From contig DIUD01000072.1 in the NCBI GenBank assembly GCA_002428225.1, positions 1 through 44,610 of the forward strand: DNA of 44,610 nt, read 5' to 3'. Positions 24,029-32,472 of this stretch are shown piece by piece. The first letter of the stretch is position 1; each line of letters begins with the position of its first letter. The DNA comes from Roseovarius sp. UBA6167 (GTDB lineage: Bacteria > Pseudomonadota > Alphaproteobacteria > Rhodobacterales > Rhodobacteraceae). The notes beneath the pieces were generated by a model. The model did not search any database. It worked only from the letters and a program-made list of their open reading frames with translations, and was not told where the DNA came from. Position numbers and translations under genes: made by a program.

Positions 24029-25164
24029 GCTATCTGGAATATACCGTCAAATCGGTCCCCTCGGGGCCGCGCAAGATCCTCTATCTCAACTGGCCATTGG
24101 CGCTCCTTCTGGCCACGGTTGCCTCGGCGGGCTTTCTCATGCTCTATTCGGTTGCGGGCGGGGTGCTCTCGACATGGGCCGAACCGCAGATGAAGCGCTT
24201 TGCCCTCGGGTTTGCCGCGATGCTCGCGGTCGCGATGGTGCCGATCTGGTTCTGGCGCAACATGTCGCTGCTGGCCTATCTGGTCTCGCTGGCGCTGCTT
24301 GTCGCGGTGGCCCTTGTCGGCGTCGAGGGCAAGGGTGCGCAACGCTGGATCGACCTGGGCTTCATGCGTCTGCAACCCTCCGAGATGGTCAAGATAACGA
24401 CGGTCATGGTGCTCGCCGCCTATTACGACTGGCTGCCCGTCTCGCGCGTCTCGCGGCCCGTCTGGGTGCTCATGCCGGTCGCGCTGATCCTCACGCCCGT
24501 CGCCATGGTGCTGCGTCAGCCCGATCTCGGCACCTCGATCCTGCTGATCGTCGGCGGCGGCGCGATGATGTTTCTCGCGGGCGTCCACTGGGCCTATTTC
24601 GCCACTGTCATCGCGCTCGGGCTGGCGGCGATCTATGCGGTTTTCGCCAGCCGCGGCACCGATTGGCAATTGCTGGAGAATTACCAGTTCCGCCGCATCG
24701 ACACCTTTCTCAACCCCGAGATGGATCCGCTCGGCGCGGGCTATCACATCACCCAGTCCAAGATCGCGCTCGGCTCGGGCGGCTGGACGGGGCGCGGCTT
24801 CATGCAGGGCACGCAGTCGCGGCTCAACTTCCTGCCCGAGAAGCACACCGATTTCATCTTCGTGACGCTGGCCGAGGAATTCGGCTTTGTCGGGGCGCTC
24901 TCGCTGCTGGGGCTTTATGCGCTCATCCTGGTGTTCAGCATCGCCATGGCGCTCAACAACCGCGACCGGTTTTCCGCGCTTCTGACGCTTGGTATCGCGG
25001 TCACGTTCTTTCTGTTCTTCGCCGTCAACATGGCGATGGTGACGGGGCTGATGCCGGTGGTCGGTGTGCCGCTGCCGCTGGTCAGCTATGGCGGCTCGGC
25101 CATGCTGGTGCTGATGCTGGGCTTTGGTCTCGTCCAGAGCGCGCATGTCCACAAGCCGAGGTGA
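24025..25164 (+). CDS. rodA: Rod-shape-determining protein RodA (SEDS glycosyltransferase)
   Basis: Polytopic SEDS-family peptidoglycan polymerase, partner of PBP2, 379 aa. Family motifs seen are RWIDLGFMRLQPSEMVKI, VLRQPDLGTSILLIVGGG, GSGGWTGRGFMQGTQSRLNFLPEKHTDFIF and MPVVGVPLPLVSYGGSA. The essential Asp sits in the EKHTDFIF loop. Start overlaps mrdA by 4 bases. It ends the elongation operon; ghrA follows after four bases. Confidence 0.96.
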   Translation: MSYLEYTVKSVPSGPRKILYLNWPLALLLATVASAGFLMLYSVAGGVLSTWAEPQMKRFALGFAAMLAVAMVPIWFWRNMSLLAYLVSLALLVAVALVGVEGKGAQRWIDLGFMRLQPSEMVKITTVMVLAAYYDWLPVSRVSRPVWVLMPVALILTPVAMVLRQPDLGTSILLIVGGGAMMFLAGVHWAYFATVIALGLAAIYAVFASRGTDWQLLENYQFRRIDTFLNPEMDPLGAGYHITQSKIALGSGGWTGRGFMQGTQSRLNFLPEKHTDFIFVTLAEEFGFVGALSLLGLYALILVFSIAMALNNRDRFSALLTLGIAVTFFLFFAVNMAMVTGLMPVVGVPLPLVSYGGSAMLVLMLGFGLVQSAHVHKPR

Positions 25165-25168
25165 CGCC

Positions 25169-26101
25169 ATGACCGCCAAAGTCCTTTTCGCCGCCGGGAC
25201 CGAGCAATGGGCCATATACGAAACGCCCCTTCGCCGCGCCCTTGACCGTCTGGGCGTCGCGGCCCGGCTTGCCACGGACCTGCCACCCGAGGAGGTGGAT
25301 TACATCGTCCATGCCCCCGACAGCGCGGTGCAGGATTTCACGCCCTTCACGCGCGCGCGCGCCGTGCTTGGCCTCTGGGCCGGTGTGGAAAGCATCGTCG
25401 GCAACCCGACGCTGCGCCTGCCGCTGGCGCGGATGGTCGATCGCGGGCTGACGCAGGGCATGGTGGAATATGTCACCGGCCATGTATTGCGCCACCATCT
25501 GGGGATGGACGCCCATATCCTGCATCAGGACGGGGTCTGGCGGCCCGCTGCACCGCCGCTGGCCCACGATCGCCGGGTGAGCGTGCTCGGCCTCGGCGCG
25601 CTTGGGGCCGCCTGCGCGCGGATGCTGTCCGGCATCGGCTTTCGCGTCACCGGCTGGAGCCGCCGGCCAAAGGACATCGCCGGTTTGCGCTGCCTGTCGG
25701 GCGAGGACGGGCTGCGTCAGGCGCTGGCAGAGGCCGATATCCTCGTTCTGCTGCTGCCGCTCACGCCCGCGACCGAAAACCTGCTCGACGCCGGGCACCT
25801 TGCGCTGTTGCCGCGTGGCGCGGTGATCGTGAACCCCGGGCGCGGCGCGCTCATCGACGACGACGCGCTGCTCGCGGCACTTGACAGCGGCGCGCTCTGC
25901 CATGCCACGCTCGACGTGTTCCGCACCGAGCCCTTGCCGCCCGGGCACCCGTTCTGGGCGCATCCGCGCGTGACGGTGACGCCCCATATCGCCTCCCAGA
26001 CGCGGCCCGATACGGCCGCCGAGGTCATCGCCGAGAACATCCGGCGCGGCGAGGCGGGCGAGCCGTTCCTGCATCTGGTGGATCCCGAGGCGGGCTATTG
26101 A
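25169..26101 (+). CDS. ghrA: Glyoxylate/hydroxypyruvate reductase A (D-2-hydroxyacid dehydrogenase)
   Basis: NAD(P)H-dependent reductase of glyoxylate or hydroxypyruvate, 310 aa. The Rossmann motif is VLGLGALGAACARML near residue 140, the conserved Arg region is VNPGRGALIDDDAL, the Glu is in DVFRTEPLPPGHPFW, and the catalytic His is in TPHIASQTRPDTAAE. The short N-terminal substrate domain (MTAKVLFAAGTEQWAIYE) is typical of GhrA. ATG 25169 is four bases after the rodA stop, so it is probably co-transcribed with the elongation operon, though no functional tie is obvious. It converges with the SseB gene. Confidence 0.9.
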   Translation: MTAKVLFAAGTEQWAIYETPLRRALDRLGVAARLATDLPPEEVDYIVHAPDSAVQDFTPFTRARAVLGLWAGVESIVGNPTLRLPLARMVDRGLTQGMVEYVTGHVLRHHLGMDAHILHQDGVWRPAAPPLAHDRRVSVLGLGALGAACARMLSGIGFRVTGWSRRPKDIAGLRCLSGEDGLRQALAEADILVLLLPLTPATENLLDAGHLALLPRGAVIVNPGRGALIDDDALLAALDSGALCHATLDVFRTEPLPPGHPFWAHPRVTVTPHIASQTRPDTAAEVIAENIRRGEAGEPFLHLVDPEAGY

Positions 26102-26138
26102 GCGCCCTGCCTGCGCGGGGATGACGCGGCCCTTGCCG

Positions 26139-26924
26139 CTAGCGCAAGCGCGGCGGCCTGTCGGGATCGGAGCCGGGCGCCACCGGGGTGGCCCGCGCCG
26201 CCGCCTGTGGCAGGTCGAAGCGCAAGCCACAGCCCGCCATTCGCGCCACCACCGGATCGCCCGCGCCAAAGAAGCCCACGTCGAGCGCCGCCGCCGCCAT
26301 CCCCGAGAAGGCCAGCACCTCGGCCACCGCCCGCGCCAGCGCGCCCTCCGATCCGGGCTGCGCGCCGACAAAGCCCAGCAAATGCCCCTGTCCGCCGCCC
26401 TCGTAGCGCGCGGCGACCAGCCATGCGCCCTCCGCCAGCCCCGCCATGCTTGCCAGCCGCGCGTCGAGCGCGCGCAGCAGCGCCTCGGGCAGTCCCCCGG
26501 GCACGCGGAATTCCACCGGGCGGGCCGCGATTTCCTGCGGTGTCTCGGGCAGCATCCCGGCCAGCCAGTCCACCGCCTCTGCGGGCAACAGGATCCCGGA
26601 CGGCGCGACCCCGAGATTGAGGCCAATCCCCACGCCCTTGCCCGTCAGCATCCCTGCGAGCGCCCGCCCCGAAACCGCCGCATAGGGCGCGGGCCGCCCG
26701 GCAAATTCCGCCAGCCGCGCCTCGTCGTCGAAGGCCAGCACGCACGGCTCCCCCTCCGGCTCGAAGATCGCGGGCTCGATATCCTCGCCCTCGGCCTCGC
26801 GCGCCAGCAGCAGGCACAGCCCGCTGGCCGCCAGCACCTCGTAGAAGCGCCGCCGCGCGCCCTCGTCCTCGGGTTCGGCCAGCATTGCCGCATGGGCCTT
26901 GTCAATCGGGGTCATCTTCGCCAT
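26139..26924 (-). CDS. SseB-family protein
   Basis: 261 aa, soluble. The N-terminal half fits the SseB family (enhanced serine sensitivity; PF07179 type): a small alpha-beta domain with PAIFEPEGEPCVLAFDDEARLAEFAGRPAPYAAV and an LTGKGVGIGLNLG turn. The C-terminal half, with EGAWLVAARYEGG, resembles the SseB C-terminal domain. Biochemical role is unknown in most bacteria. ATG 26924 overlaps the end of the uracil-DNA glycosylase gene by 23 bases; a second ATG at 26915 would cut three residues. Last gene of a three-gene minus-strand run, pncA-UDG-sseB. Confidence 0.75.
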   Translation of the reverse strand: MAKMTPIDKAHAAMLAEPEDEGARRRFYEVLAASGLCLLLAREAEGEDIEPAIFEPEGEPCVLAFDDEARLAEFAGRPAPYAAVSGRALAGMLTGKGVGIGLNLGVAPSGILLPAEAVDWLAGMLPETPQEIAARPVEFRVPGGLPEALLRALDARLASMAGLAEGAWLVAARYEGGGQGHLLGFVGAQPGSEGALARAVAEVLAFSGMAAAALDVGFFGAGDPVVARMAGCGLRFDLPQAAARATPVAPGSDPDRPPRLR

Positions 26925-27513
26925 CCATCACTTGCCTCACCTCGGCCCGCAGCGCCGGGAGCACCTCGGCATCGAACCAGGGGTTTTTCTTCAGCCATCC
27001 GCTATTGCGCCAGGACGGGTGCGGCAAGGCGAAAATCCCCGGGCCATGATCGCGCCAGCGCCGCACCGTTTCGGTCACGCCCTCCCGCGTGCCGAGGTGA
27101 TGGCGATGCGCATGGCCGCCCACCAGCACCGTCAGCCGCACCGCGCGCAGATGCGCCATGACGCGCGTGTGCCATGTCCGGCCGCAAATGGGGGGCGGCG
27201 GCAGGTCGGCCCCCTTGGCATCATAGCCCGGAAAACAGAACGCCATCGGCACGATGGCCACGCGGGCGCGGTCGTAAAACGCCGCCGCGCTCAGCCCCAG
27301 CCAGTCGCGCAGCCGTGCGCCGGAGGGGTCGTCGAACGGCTTGCCGGAATTGTGCACCCGCAGACCCGGTGCCTGTCCGGCGATCAGCAGCCGCGCGCCG
27401 GGCCGGAACCAGGCCACCGGGCGCGGGGCATGGGCGGTGGCGGTGGCCGCGAATCGGTTGGCGCAGAGGCGACAGGCGCGGATCTCGTCAACAAGGCCGC
27501 CCCGGTCAGGCAA
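26902..27513 (-). CDS. Uracil-DNA glycosylase family protein with Fe-S-type cysteines
   Basis: About 203 aa. The fold motif is LLIAGQAPGLRVHNSGKPFDDPSG near the N-terminus, matching the GExPG active-site loop of family 4/5 glycosylases, and the second loop is ALPHPSWRNSGW. Four cysteines are laid out as CRLC (C-x2-C) and then FCFPGYDAKGADLPPPPICG (C-x16-C), the spacing seen in 4Fe-4S uracil-DNA glycosylases. I place the start at TTG 27511-27513, which overlaps the pncA stop by 8 bases and has a G-rich ribosome site; the upstream continuation lies inside pncA and is not conserved. GQAPG with Gln in place of Glu means the substrate may differ from plain uracil-DNA. Confidence 0.78.
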   Translation of the reverse strand: MPDRGGLVDEIRACRLCANRFAATATAHAPRPVAWFRPGARLLIAGQAPGLRVHNSGKPFDDPSGARLRDWLGLSAAAFYDRARVAIVPMAFCFPGYDAKGADLPPPPICGRTWHTRVMAHLRAVRLTVLVGGHAHRHHLGTREGVTETVRRWRDHGPGIFALPHPSWRNSGWLKKNPWFDAEVLPALRAEVRQVMDGEDDPD

Positions 27514-28102
27514 GCGTAACCCCCGCCGCGCGCATCTCCTCCTCGGCCGCGGCCAGCGAGCCGTCAAGGTCGATCGCCCGGCTGAGATCGCGCCGCACGG
27601 TGACGCCATAGCCCAGCCTGGCCGCGTCACGCGCCGAATGATACACGCAGAAATCCAGCGCCAGGCCGACAAGCGTGACCTTTGCGATCCCGCGTTCCCC
27701 GAGATAGCCATGCAACCCCGTGGGCGTGCTGCGGTCATTCTCGAAAAACGCGGAATAGCTATCGATTCTGGGGTTAACCCCTTTTCTTATAACGATATTT
27801 GCCCGGTCCGTGTTCAATCCCGGATGGAACGCCGCCCCGCCGGTGCCCTGCACGCAGTGATCGGGCCACAGCACCTGTGTGCCGTAATCCATCTCTACCG
27901 TCTCGAACGGGGCCTTGCCCGGATGCGACGCGGCAAAGGAGGAATGGCCCTCGGGGTGCCAGTCCTGCGTCAGGATGATCTCGCTGAAACCGGGCATCAG
28001 GGCGTTGACGCCGGGCACGATGCCGTCACCGCCGGGCACGGCCAGCGCGCCGCCGGGGCAGAAATCGTTTTGAATGTCGATCACGAGGAGCGCCTGTGTC
28101 AT
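27506..28102 (-). CDS. pncA: Nicotinamidase/pyrazinamidase
   Basis: Hydrolyses nicotinamide to nicotinate in the NAD salvage pathway, 198 aa. The catalytic Asp is in LLVIDIQNDFCPGGAL. The metal site is in TQDWHPEGHSSF (Asp, His, His), the Lys is in VIRKGVNPRIDSYSAF, and the nucleophilic Cys is in GLALDFCVYHSARDA. All active-site residues are present. It starts the minus-strand run with the UDG-like and SseB genes and is divergent from trhO. Confidence 0.95.
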   Translation of the reverse strand: MTQALLVIDIQNDFCPGGALAVPGGDGIVPGVNALMPGFSEIILTQDWHPEGHSSFAASHPGKAPFETVEMDYGTQVLWPDHCVQGTGGAAFHPGLNTDRANIVIRKGVNPRIDSYSAFFENDRSTPTGLHGYLGERGIAKVTLVGLALDFCVYHSARDAARLGYGVTVRRDLSRAIDLDGSLAAAEEEMRAAGVTLA

Positions 28103-28182
28103 GATGCAACTGGGTAAGCCGCGCGCGCCGATGCGTCAATCCTGCCCTTGCCGTGCGCGCGCGGCTTGCATAAATCGGCGCC

Positions 28183-29097
28183 ATGTATCGCATCGCTGCC
28201 CTTTATCACTTCACCCGCTTCGATGATCCCGCCGCCCTGCGCGCGCCGCTTCTTGGCGTCTGCGAGGGCGCGGGCGTCTGCGGCACGCTGCTGCTGGCGC
28301 GGGAGGGGATCAACGGCACGGTTGCCGGGTCTTTCGAGGGCATTTCCCGCGTGCTCGACCATCTCCGCGCGCTGCCCGGTTGTGCCGGGCTCGACTGGAA
28401 GGAGAGCACCAGCGACACCGCCCCCTTCGGTCGCGTGAAGGTTCGCCTCAAGCGCGAGATCGTCACCATGGGCGTGCCGGACGTGGATCCGCGCGCAGAG
28501 GTCGGCCATTACGTCGCCCCGGCCGAGTGGAACGCGCTGATCAAAAGCCCCGATGTCGCCGTGATCGACACGCGCAACGCCTACGAGGTCGCCATCGGCA
28601 CGTTTCGCGGCGCGGTCGATCCCGGCACGGCCAGATTCCGCGACTTTCCCGCGTGGTGGGAGGCCAACAAGGCGCGGTTCCACAACAAGCGCGTGGCGAT
28701 GTTCTGCACCGGCGGGATCCGGTGCGAGAAATCGACGAACTACCTGTTGGGGCAGGGCGTCGAGGAGGTCTATCATCTAAAGGGCGGGATCCTGAGATAC
28801 CTCGAGGAAGTGCCCGAGGCCGAGAGCCTCTGGCAGGGCGAGTGCTTTGTCTTTGACGGGCGGGTGTCTGTCGGGCACGGGCTGCGCCGGGGGTCGTATC
28901 TGCTTTGCCATGCCTGCCGCCGCCCGATCCTGCCCGAGGACCGCGCACGCCCCGAATACGAGGCGGGCGTCGCCTGCCACCAATGCGCCCATGAGACCAG
29001 CGCCGACGACAAGGCCCGCTTCCGCGAGCGTCAGCGCCAGGTGGCGCTGGCCGCTAGGCGCGGCGAGCGCCATATCCGCTGGATGGCCGAGGGCTGA
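28183..29097 (+). CDS. trhO: tRNA uridine(34) hydroxylase, rhodanese-like (TrhO/YceA)
   Basis: Oxygen-dependent hydroxylation of U34 in tRNA, the first step to 5-carboxymethoxyuridine-type wobble modifications; 304 aa. The N-terminal domain is CGTLLLAREGINGTVAGS. The central rhodanese domain starts near 125 (DVAVIDTRNAYEVAIGTFRGAVDPGT) with the Cys loop MFCTGGIRCEKSTNYL near 175-190 and YHLKGGILRYLEEVP. A C-terminal Cys-rich segment (CHACRRPILPEDR, then CHQCAHE) may bind zinc. Its stop is six bases from the convergent YggU gene. Confidence 0.94.
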   Translation: MYRIAALYHFTRFDDPAALRAPLLGVCEGAGVCGTLLLAREGINGTVAGSFEGISRVLDHLRALPGCAGLDWKESTSDTAPFGRVKVRLKREIVTMGVPDVDPRAEVGHYVAPAEWNALIKSPDVAVIDTRNAYEVAIGTFRGAVDPGTARFRDFPAWWEANKARFHNKRVAMFCTGGIRCEKSTNYLLGQGVEEVYHLKGGILRYLEEVPEAESLWQGECFVFDGRVSVGHGLRRGSYLLCHACRRPILPEDRARPEYEAGVACHQCAHETSADDKARFRERQRQVALAARRGERHIRWMAEG

Positions 29098-29103
29098 GCC
29101 GTC

Positions 29104-29352
29104 TCAGGTGATCTCGAACACCTTGTCGCGCGAGGTCTGCCCGCGCACCAGCACGACCCGCGATTTCGCCACCCCGAGCGCCCTGGCCAGAAGCGTCTGC
29201 ACCGCCGCGTTGGCCTTGCCGCCCTCGGGGGCCACGGTCACGTAGGCGCGCAGTTGCGCCCCCTCCACCACCAGCCGCGCGCGCGACGCTTTCGGTGTGA
29301 CCCGCAGGGCGATGCGGGTTCCGGGCACGGCAAGATGGGTAAGGTCGGGCAT
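29104..29352 (-). CDS. DUF167 (YggU) family protein
   Basis: A small, basic, single-domain protein of 82 aa. Family features are RIALRVTPKASRARLV at the front and APEGGKANAAVQTLLARALGVAKSRVVLVRGQTSRDKVFEI, which matches the DUF167 signature (Gly-Lys-Ala-Asn, then G-x2-S-R-x-K). The family has a solved fold but no settled function. ATG 29350-29352. Confidence 0.9.
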   Translation of the reverse strand: MPDLTHLAVPGTRIALRVTPKASRARLVVEGAQLRAYVTVAPEGGKANAAVQTLLARALGVAKSRVVLVRGQTSRDKVFEIT

Positions 29353-29367
29353 GACAGGCGGCCGGGC

Positions 29368-29970
29368 TCAGCCGCGGATATGGCGGACGTTCATGTATTG
29401 CTGCGTCGGGCTGATCCATTGCCGCGACAGCATGATGACCCCCGAGGCATCGAGCCAGAACGTGTTGGTAAAGGTGTTGTGCGGCGCGGTGCAGCGAATT
29501 TCGATCCGGCGCAGGCCGGCATCGGGCTGCTCGGCGTCACGGAAACAATAGTAACTGCGGAACACCGTCTGATCCTCGCCGTCGAGGTGCGTGCGAAAAT
29601 GCGGCACCGGGTCCGCGTCGGCCCCGGCCTGCAATAGCGCAAGCACCCCCTCGGCATCCGCCGACATCAGATCCTCGCCGAGGCCGCGCGTGCCGATCAG
29701 AACATCCCGCTGCATCGACAGGGTAATTCCGTCAAGCGTCTGCCAGACCGTGACATCGCCGTTTTGCGCCACCGGGCCGAGCAATGCCACGGCCCCGGTC
29801 GCCGGGATCGTCACCGCCAGCCGATCGGGGCCGATGAGCGCCGGTTCGAGCCGGCCGACATTGCCGCCCATGTCGAGGGCGCTCATGACGCGCTCGCAGC
29901 CGCCGAGGCCAAGCCCCGCAAGCGCCATGAAAGCCGCGGCCCGCAGCAGGGATCTCGTGCGCAAGCTCAC
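29368..29970 (-). CDS. YjbF-family outer-membrane lipoprotein
   Basis: 200 aa with a lipoprotein signal peptide: MSLRTRSLLRAAAFMALAGL then GLGGCERV, the lipid-bearing Cys following LGG. The mature part fits the YjbF/GfcB family (group 4 capsule and exopolysaccharide secretion; PF11102 type): QNGDVTVWQTLDGITLSMQRDVLIGTRGLGEDLMS near residue 70-105, and EIRCTAPHNTFTNTFWLD later. It overlaps the end of yjbH by 4 bases. The pair is the outer-envelope half of the E. coli yjbEFGH set; yjbE and yjbG are absent here. Confidence 0.85.
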   Translation of the reverse strand: MSLRTRSLLRAAAFMALAGLGLGGCERVMSALDMGGNVGRLEPALIGPDRLAVTIPATGAVALLGPVAQNGDVTVWQTLDGITLSMQRDVLIGTRGLGEDLMSADAEGVLALLQAGADADPVPHFRTHLDGEDQTVFRSYYCFRDAEQPDAGLRRIEIRCTAPHNTFTNTFWLDASGVIMLSRQWISPTQQYMNVRHIRG

Positions 29971-32087
29971 CTCCAGAACCTCCCCCAGCCGCGTTCGAGC
30001 GCCGGCTTGTGGAGCGGGCGCACCCGCTCGTATAGCCGCCCGCCGACATCAAGCCGCGCGCCGCCATCGCGCTGAACCGGGCGGATCGTGGTGGTGTAGT
30101 CGGTCCTGGTCGGCTCGCCGGTGATCCAGGAAATCGGGATGGTGATGCGGATCCCCTTGTCGAACGAGCCCTCGCCGAAATCGTCGAAAGAGACATCGGT
30201 GAAGGTGGCAAACGCCCCCACCCGCCAGCCATTGCCGAACTCGCGGTCGAGCGCGAAGGTCGCCCCCCAATCCTTGGCCAGGTAGCGCCCGGCATCGACC
30301 TGCGCGTGAAATCCGTTGCCCAGTTCGAGATAGGCCGAGGCATGGCCGGTGGCGACGTCGTAATCCTGAAAGCCGAAGCGCTGATCGAAATCGCGCTGTT
30401 TCACATAGTTGACCTCGACCCCGAGGGCGAGCGGGCTGTAAACGGGTTTCCACAGGACTTCGCCCGATATGCCCCCGAACATGCGCTCCAGATAGCCCCC
30501 CGTCACCCGGCCATAGAGATCCTTGCCGGGTTTGAAGTAATAGGCGGCGGTCAGATCGGTGAGCGAGGGATCCCCCTCCTTGTCGTAGAGGTTGAAATTG
30601 CTGCGCACCCGCGGCAGCACCGAGTTCGACGGGCGGGTCGATTCGTCGAGATTGCCCGCGATCCGCTTGCGCACCGCGCCGGTGAATTCCAGCCCCGGCA
30701 CAACCTCGTAATCGAGCCGCATCTCTGCCCCGAAATCCGCGCGGATCGGGTCGTCTGGGTCGAACAGGCTTGTGCTCAGGTAGGGCTTGAGATTCCATTC
30801 AAAACGTGGATAGCGGTCAGGCAGCGGGGTGCTGCGCCCGGCCGGAGAGGTCACGCGCGCGTGCTGGAAACTCTTCCAGGCGCCGTCGAGATCGTGCTCG
30901 AAATCCTCCATGTCGGCGCGCCGGATCGCCAGCGACGTGACCGGCACCCCGGCCGAGACAAGCGCGATGTCGAACCGCTCGATCTGCGGCGGCAAGAGCC
31001 GCGTGAGAACCCGCGCCGTGCGCCCGACCGCCTGCGCCTCCTGGGGATAGGTCAGGTTCTCGATCTCGATGCGCGCGCTGTCCGCGGCAAGCGTGAACCC
31101 GTGCAGCCGCACCCCCTGCGCGTCAAGCGCCTCGGCCACGCGCGTGCGGTAGGCCGCGCTCTCCTCGACCTGCCCCGTCCATGACAGGGCCGCGACCGAG
31201 GGAGCACCCCGCGGGAAAACCGGCGGCGGTGCCGGTTCCCGACCGCCGTGGAAGGGGCGGGTCTTGGGGTTGAGCGCGGTCGAGATCTGCACGCCGATTT
31301 CGCTGCCGTAGAGATAGCGCAGCGAGATATCGGTCATCGGCGCCACCTTGTAGGTGGCCCCGAAGTTGAGCTGCGACTTGCGCTCGAAGGCCGCCGGATC
31401 CTCGTCGGGATGGGAATCCGAGGAGTATTCCGCGGTCAGCCGCAATTTGTCGGTCGCCTGCCACTCGACCCCGCCGAAAAACGCCGCATCGCCCCGGAAG
31501 AAGACCTGCGATTCGACGTCGCCGCCGCGCCCGATATCACGCTCGGGGCGTGTCTCGAACCGGTCGCTGATGAAGGAGAGCGGGTTGGTGAACCCGCCCG
31601 ACCCGCCAAGCCGCCCCCAACCGAGGCCGCCAGTGACGCGCAGCCGCTCGCCGATCGTCTTGGTGGCCACGACATATTCCGAGGAATAGACGCCCGTGCC
31701 GAGAAAGTCGTTCAGCCCGACCGCAAGCGCGGGCCGCCACGCGGTTTCGTCGGCAAAGCGGAAATGCACCGAGAAACTGCGATCGTAGAGCGCCTTCGTG
31801 CCGCCGGGCAACAGGTTCTCCAGCTTGGCATAGCGGAAGCTGCCCGACAGGCGCGGCGTCAGCTGAAAGGTGAGCGTGTTGCGCGTCTGGCCGGCAAAGC
31901 TGCTGACGCTGAAGGCCAGTTCGCCATCGGGCCGACTGGCCGCCACGGGCATGTCGATCATGCCCGGATAGCCGTAGCTGTTATAGCCGGTGTCGATCCT
32001 GGGGGCGTCTTCGGACAGGCCGGGGGAGGCCGCGAAAACCGCTGCCGTCAAAACCCATCCGAACCCTGTCGCGGCATACCCTCGCAT
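29967..32087 (-). CDS. YjbH-family outer-membrane protein (exopolysaccharide)
   Basis: 706 aa with a signal peptide (MRGYAATGFGWVLTAAVFAASPGLS). The YjbH domain begins YNSYGYPGMIDMPVAASRPDGELAFSVSSF and continues with alternating beta-strands typical of a barrel, such as WQATDKLRLTAEYSSDSH and FGATYKVAPMTDISLRYLYGSEIG. A middle periplasmic stretch has YRTRVAEALDAQGVRLHGF. The C-terminal part again reads as barrel (AYYFKPGKDLYGRVTGGYLERMFGG). Homologues work in polysaccharide export with YjbF/GfcB. ATG 32085-32087 follows AAAGGGAA. It heads the two-gene unit. Confidence 0.87.
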   Translation of the reverse strand: MRGYAATGFGWVLTAAVFAASPGLSEDAPRIDTGYNSYGYPGMIDMPVAASRPDGELAFSVSSFAGQTRNTLTFQLTPRLSGSFRYAKLENLLPGGTKALYDRSFSVHFRFADETAWRPALAVGLNDFLGTGVYSSEYVVATKTIGERLRVTGGLGWGRLGGSGGFTNPLSFISDRFETRPERDIGRGGDVESQVFFRGDAAFFGGVEWQATDKLRLTAEYSSDSHPDEDPAAFERKSQLNFGATYKVAPMTDISLRYLYGSEIGVQISTALNPKTRPFHGGREPAPPPVFPRGAPSVAALSWTGQVEESAAYRTRVAEALDAQGVRLHGFTLAADSARIEIENLTYPQEAQAVGRTARVLTRLLPPQIERFDIALVSAGVPVTSLAIRRADMEDFEHDLDGAWKSFQHARVTSPAGRSTPLPDRYPRFEWNLKPYLSTSLFDPDDPIRADFGAEMRLDYEVVPGLEFTGAVRKRIAGNLDESTRPSNSVLPRVRSNFNLYDKEGDPSLTDLTAAYYFKPGKDLYGRVTGGYLERMFGGISGEVLWKPVYSPLALGVEVNYVKQRDFDQRFGFQDYDVATGHASAYLELGNGFHAQVDAGRYLAKDWGATFALDREFGNGWRVGAFATFTDVSFDDFGEGSFDKGIRITIPISWITGEPTRTDYTTTIRPVQRDGGARLDVGGRLYERVRPLHKPALERGWGRFWR

Positions 32088-32169
32088 GATTTCCCTTTAG
32101 CAGAAACTTTCACCAGGGAAACATGCGAAAGTGACGTGGATCCCTCTCGGGAAAAACGGCGCGGGACGT

Positions 32170-32406
32170 TCAGAACGCCTTGAAGGTCAGCGTCGTCTCG
32201 GTCCGCTCGATCCCCTCGATGTCGAGCAGGTTGTCGTTGATATATTTGCCGATATCCTCGGCCTCGGGGATGTAGAGCTTGAGCAGCAGGTCGAAGGGCC
32301 CGGAGGTCGAGTAAAGCTCCGAGTGGATCTCGCGCAGCGCGATGGCCTCGGCCACGCGGTAGGACTGGCCGGGCTTGCAGCGGATATTGATGAAGACGCA
32401 GCGCAT
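32170..32406 (-). CDS. Stand-alone Lrp/AsnC ligand-binding (RAM) domain protein
   Basis: 78 aa: MRCVFINIRCKPGQSYRVAEA and then SELYSTSGPFDLLLKLYIPEAEDIGKYIND and GIERTETTLTFKAF. This is the alpha-beta effector domain of Lrp/AsnC regulators, with no helix-turn-helix before it. GGGAGAG lies just before the ATG at 32404-32406; the upstream in-frame extension is not conserved. Such domains can bind amino acids or pair with full Lrp proteins. It lies between yjbH and dnaE2 on the same strand. Confidence 0.85.
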   Translation of the reverse strand: MRCVFINIRCKPGQSYRVAEAIALREIHSELYSTSGPFDLLLKLYIPEAEDIGKYINDNLLDIEGIERTETTLTFKAF

Positions 32407-32472
32407 CTGGGCTCTCCCGGTGTGATGGTTCGCACCCGAGTATTTCCGCAACGCGCGCGATTGTCCATGATT

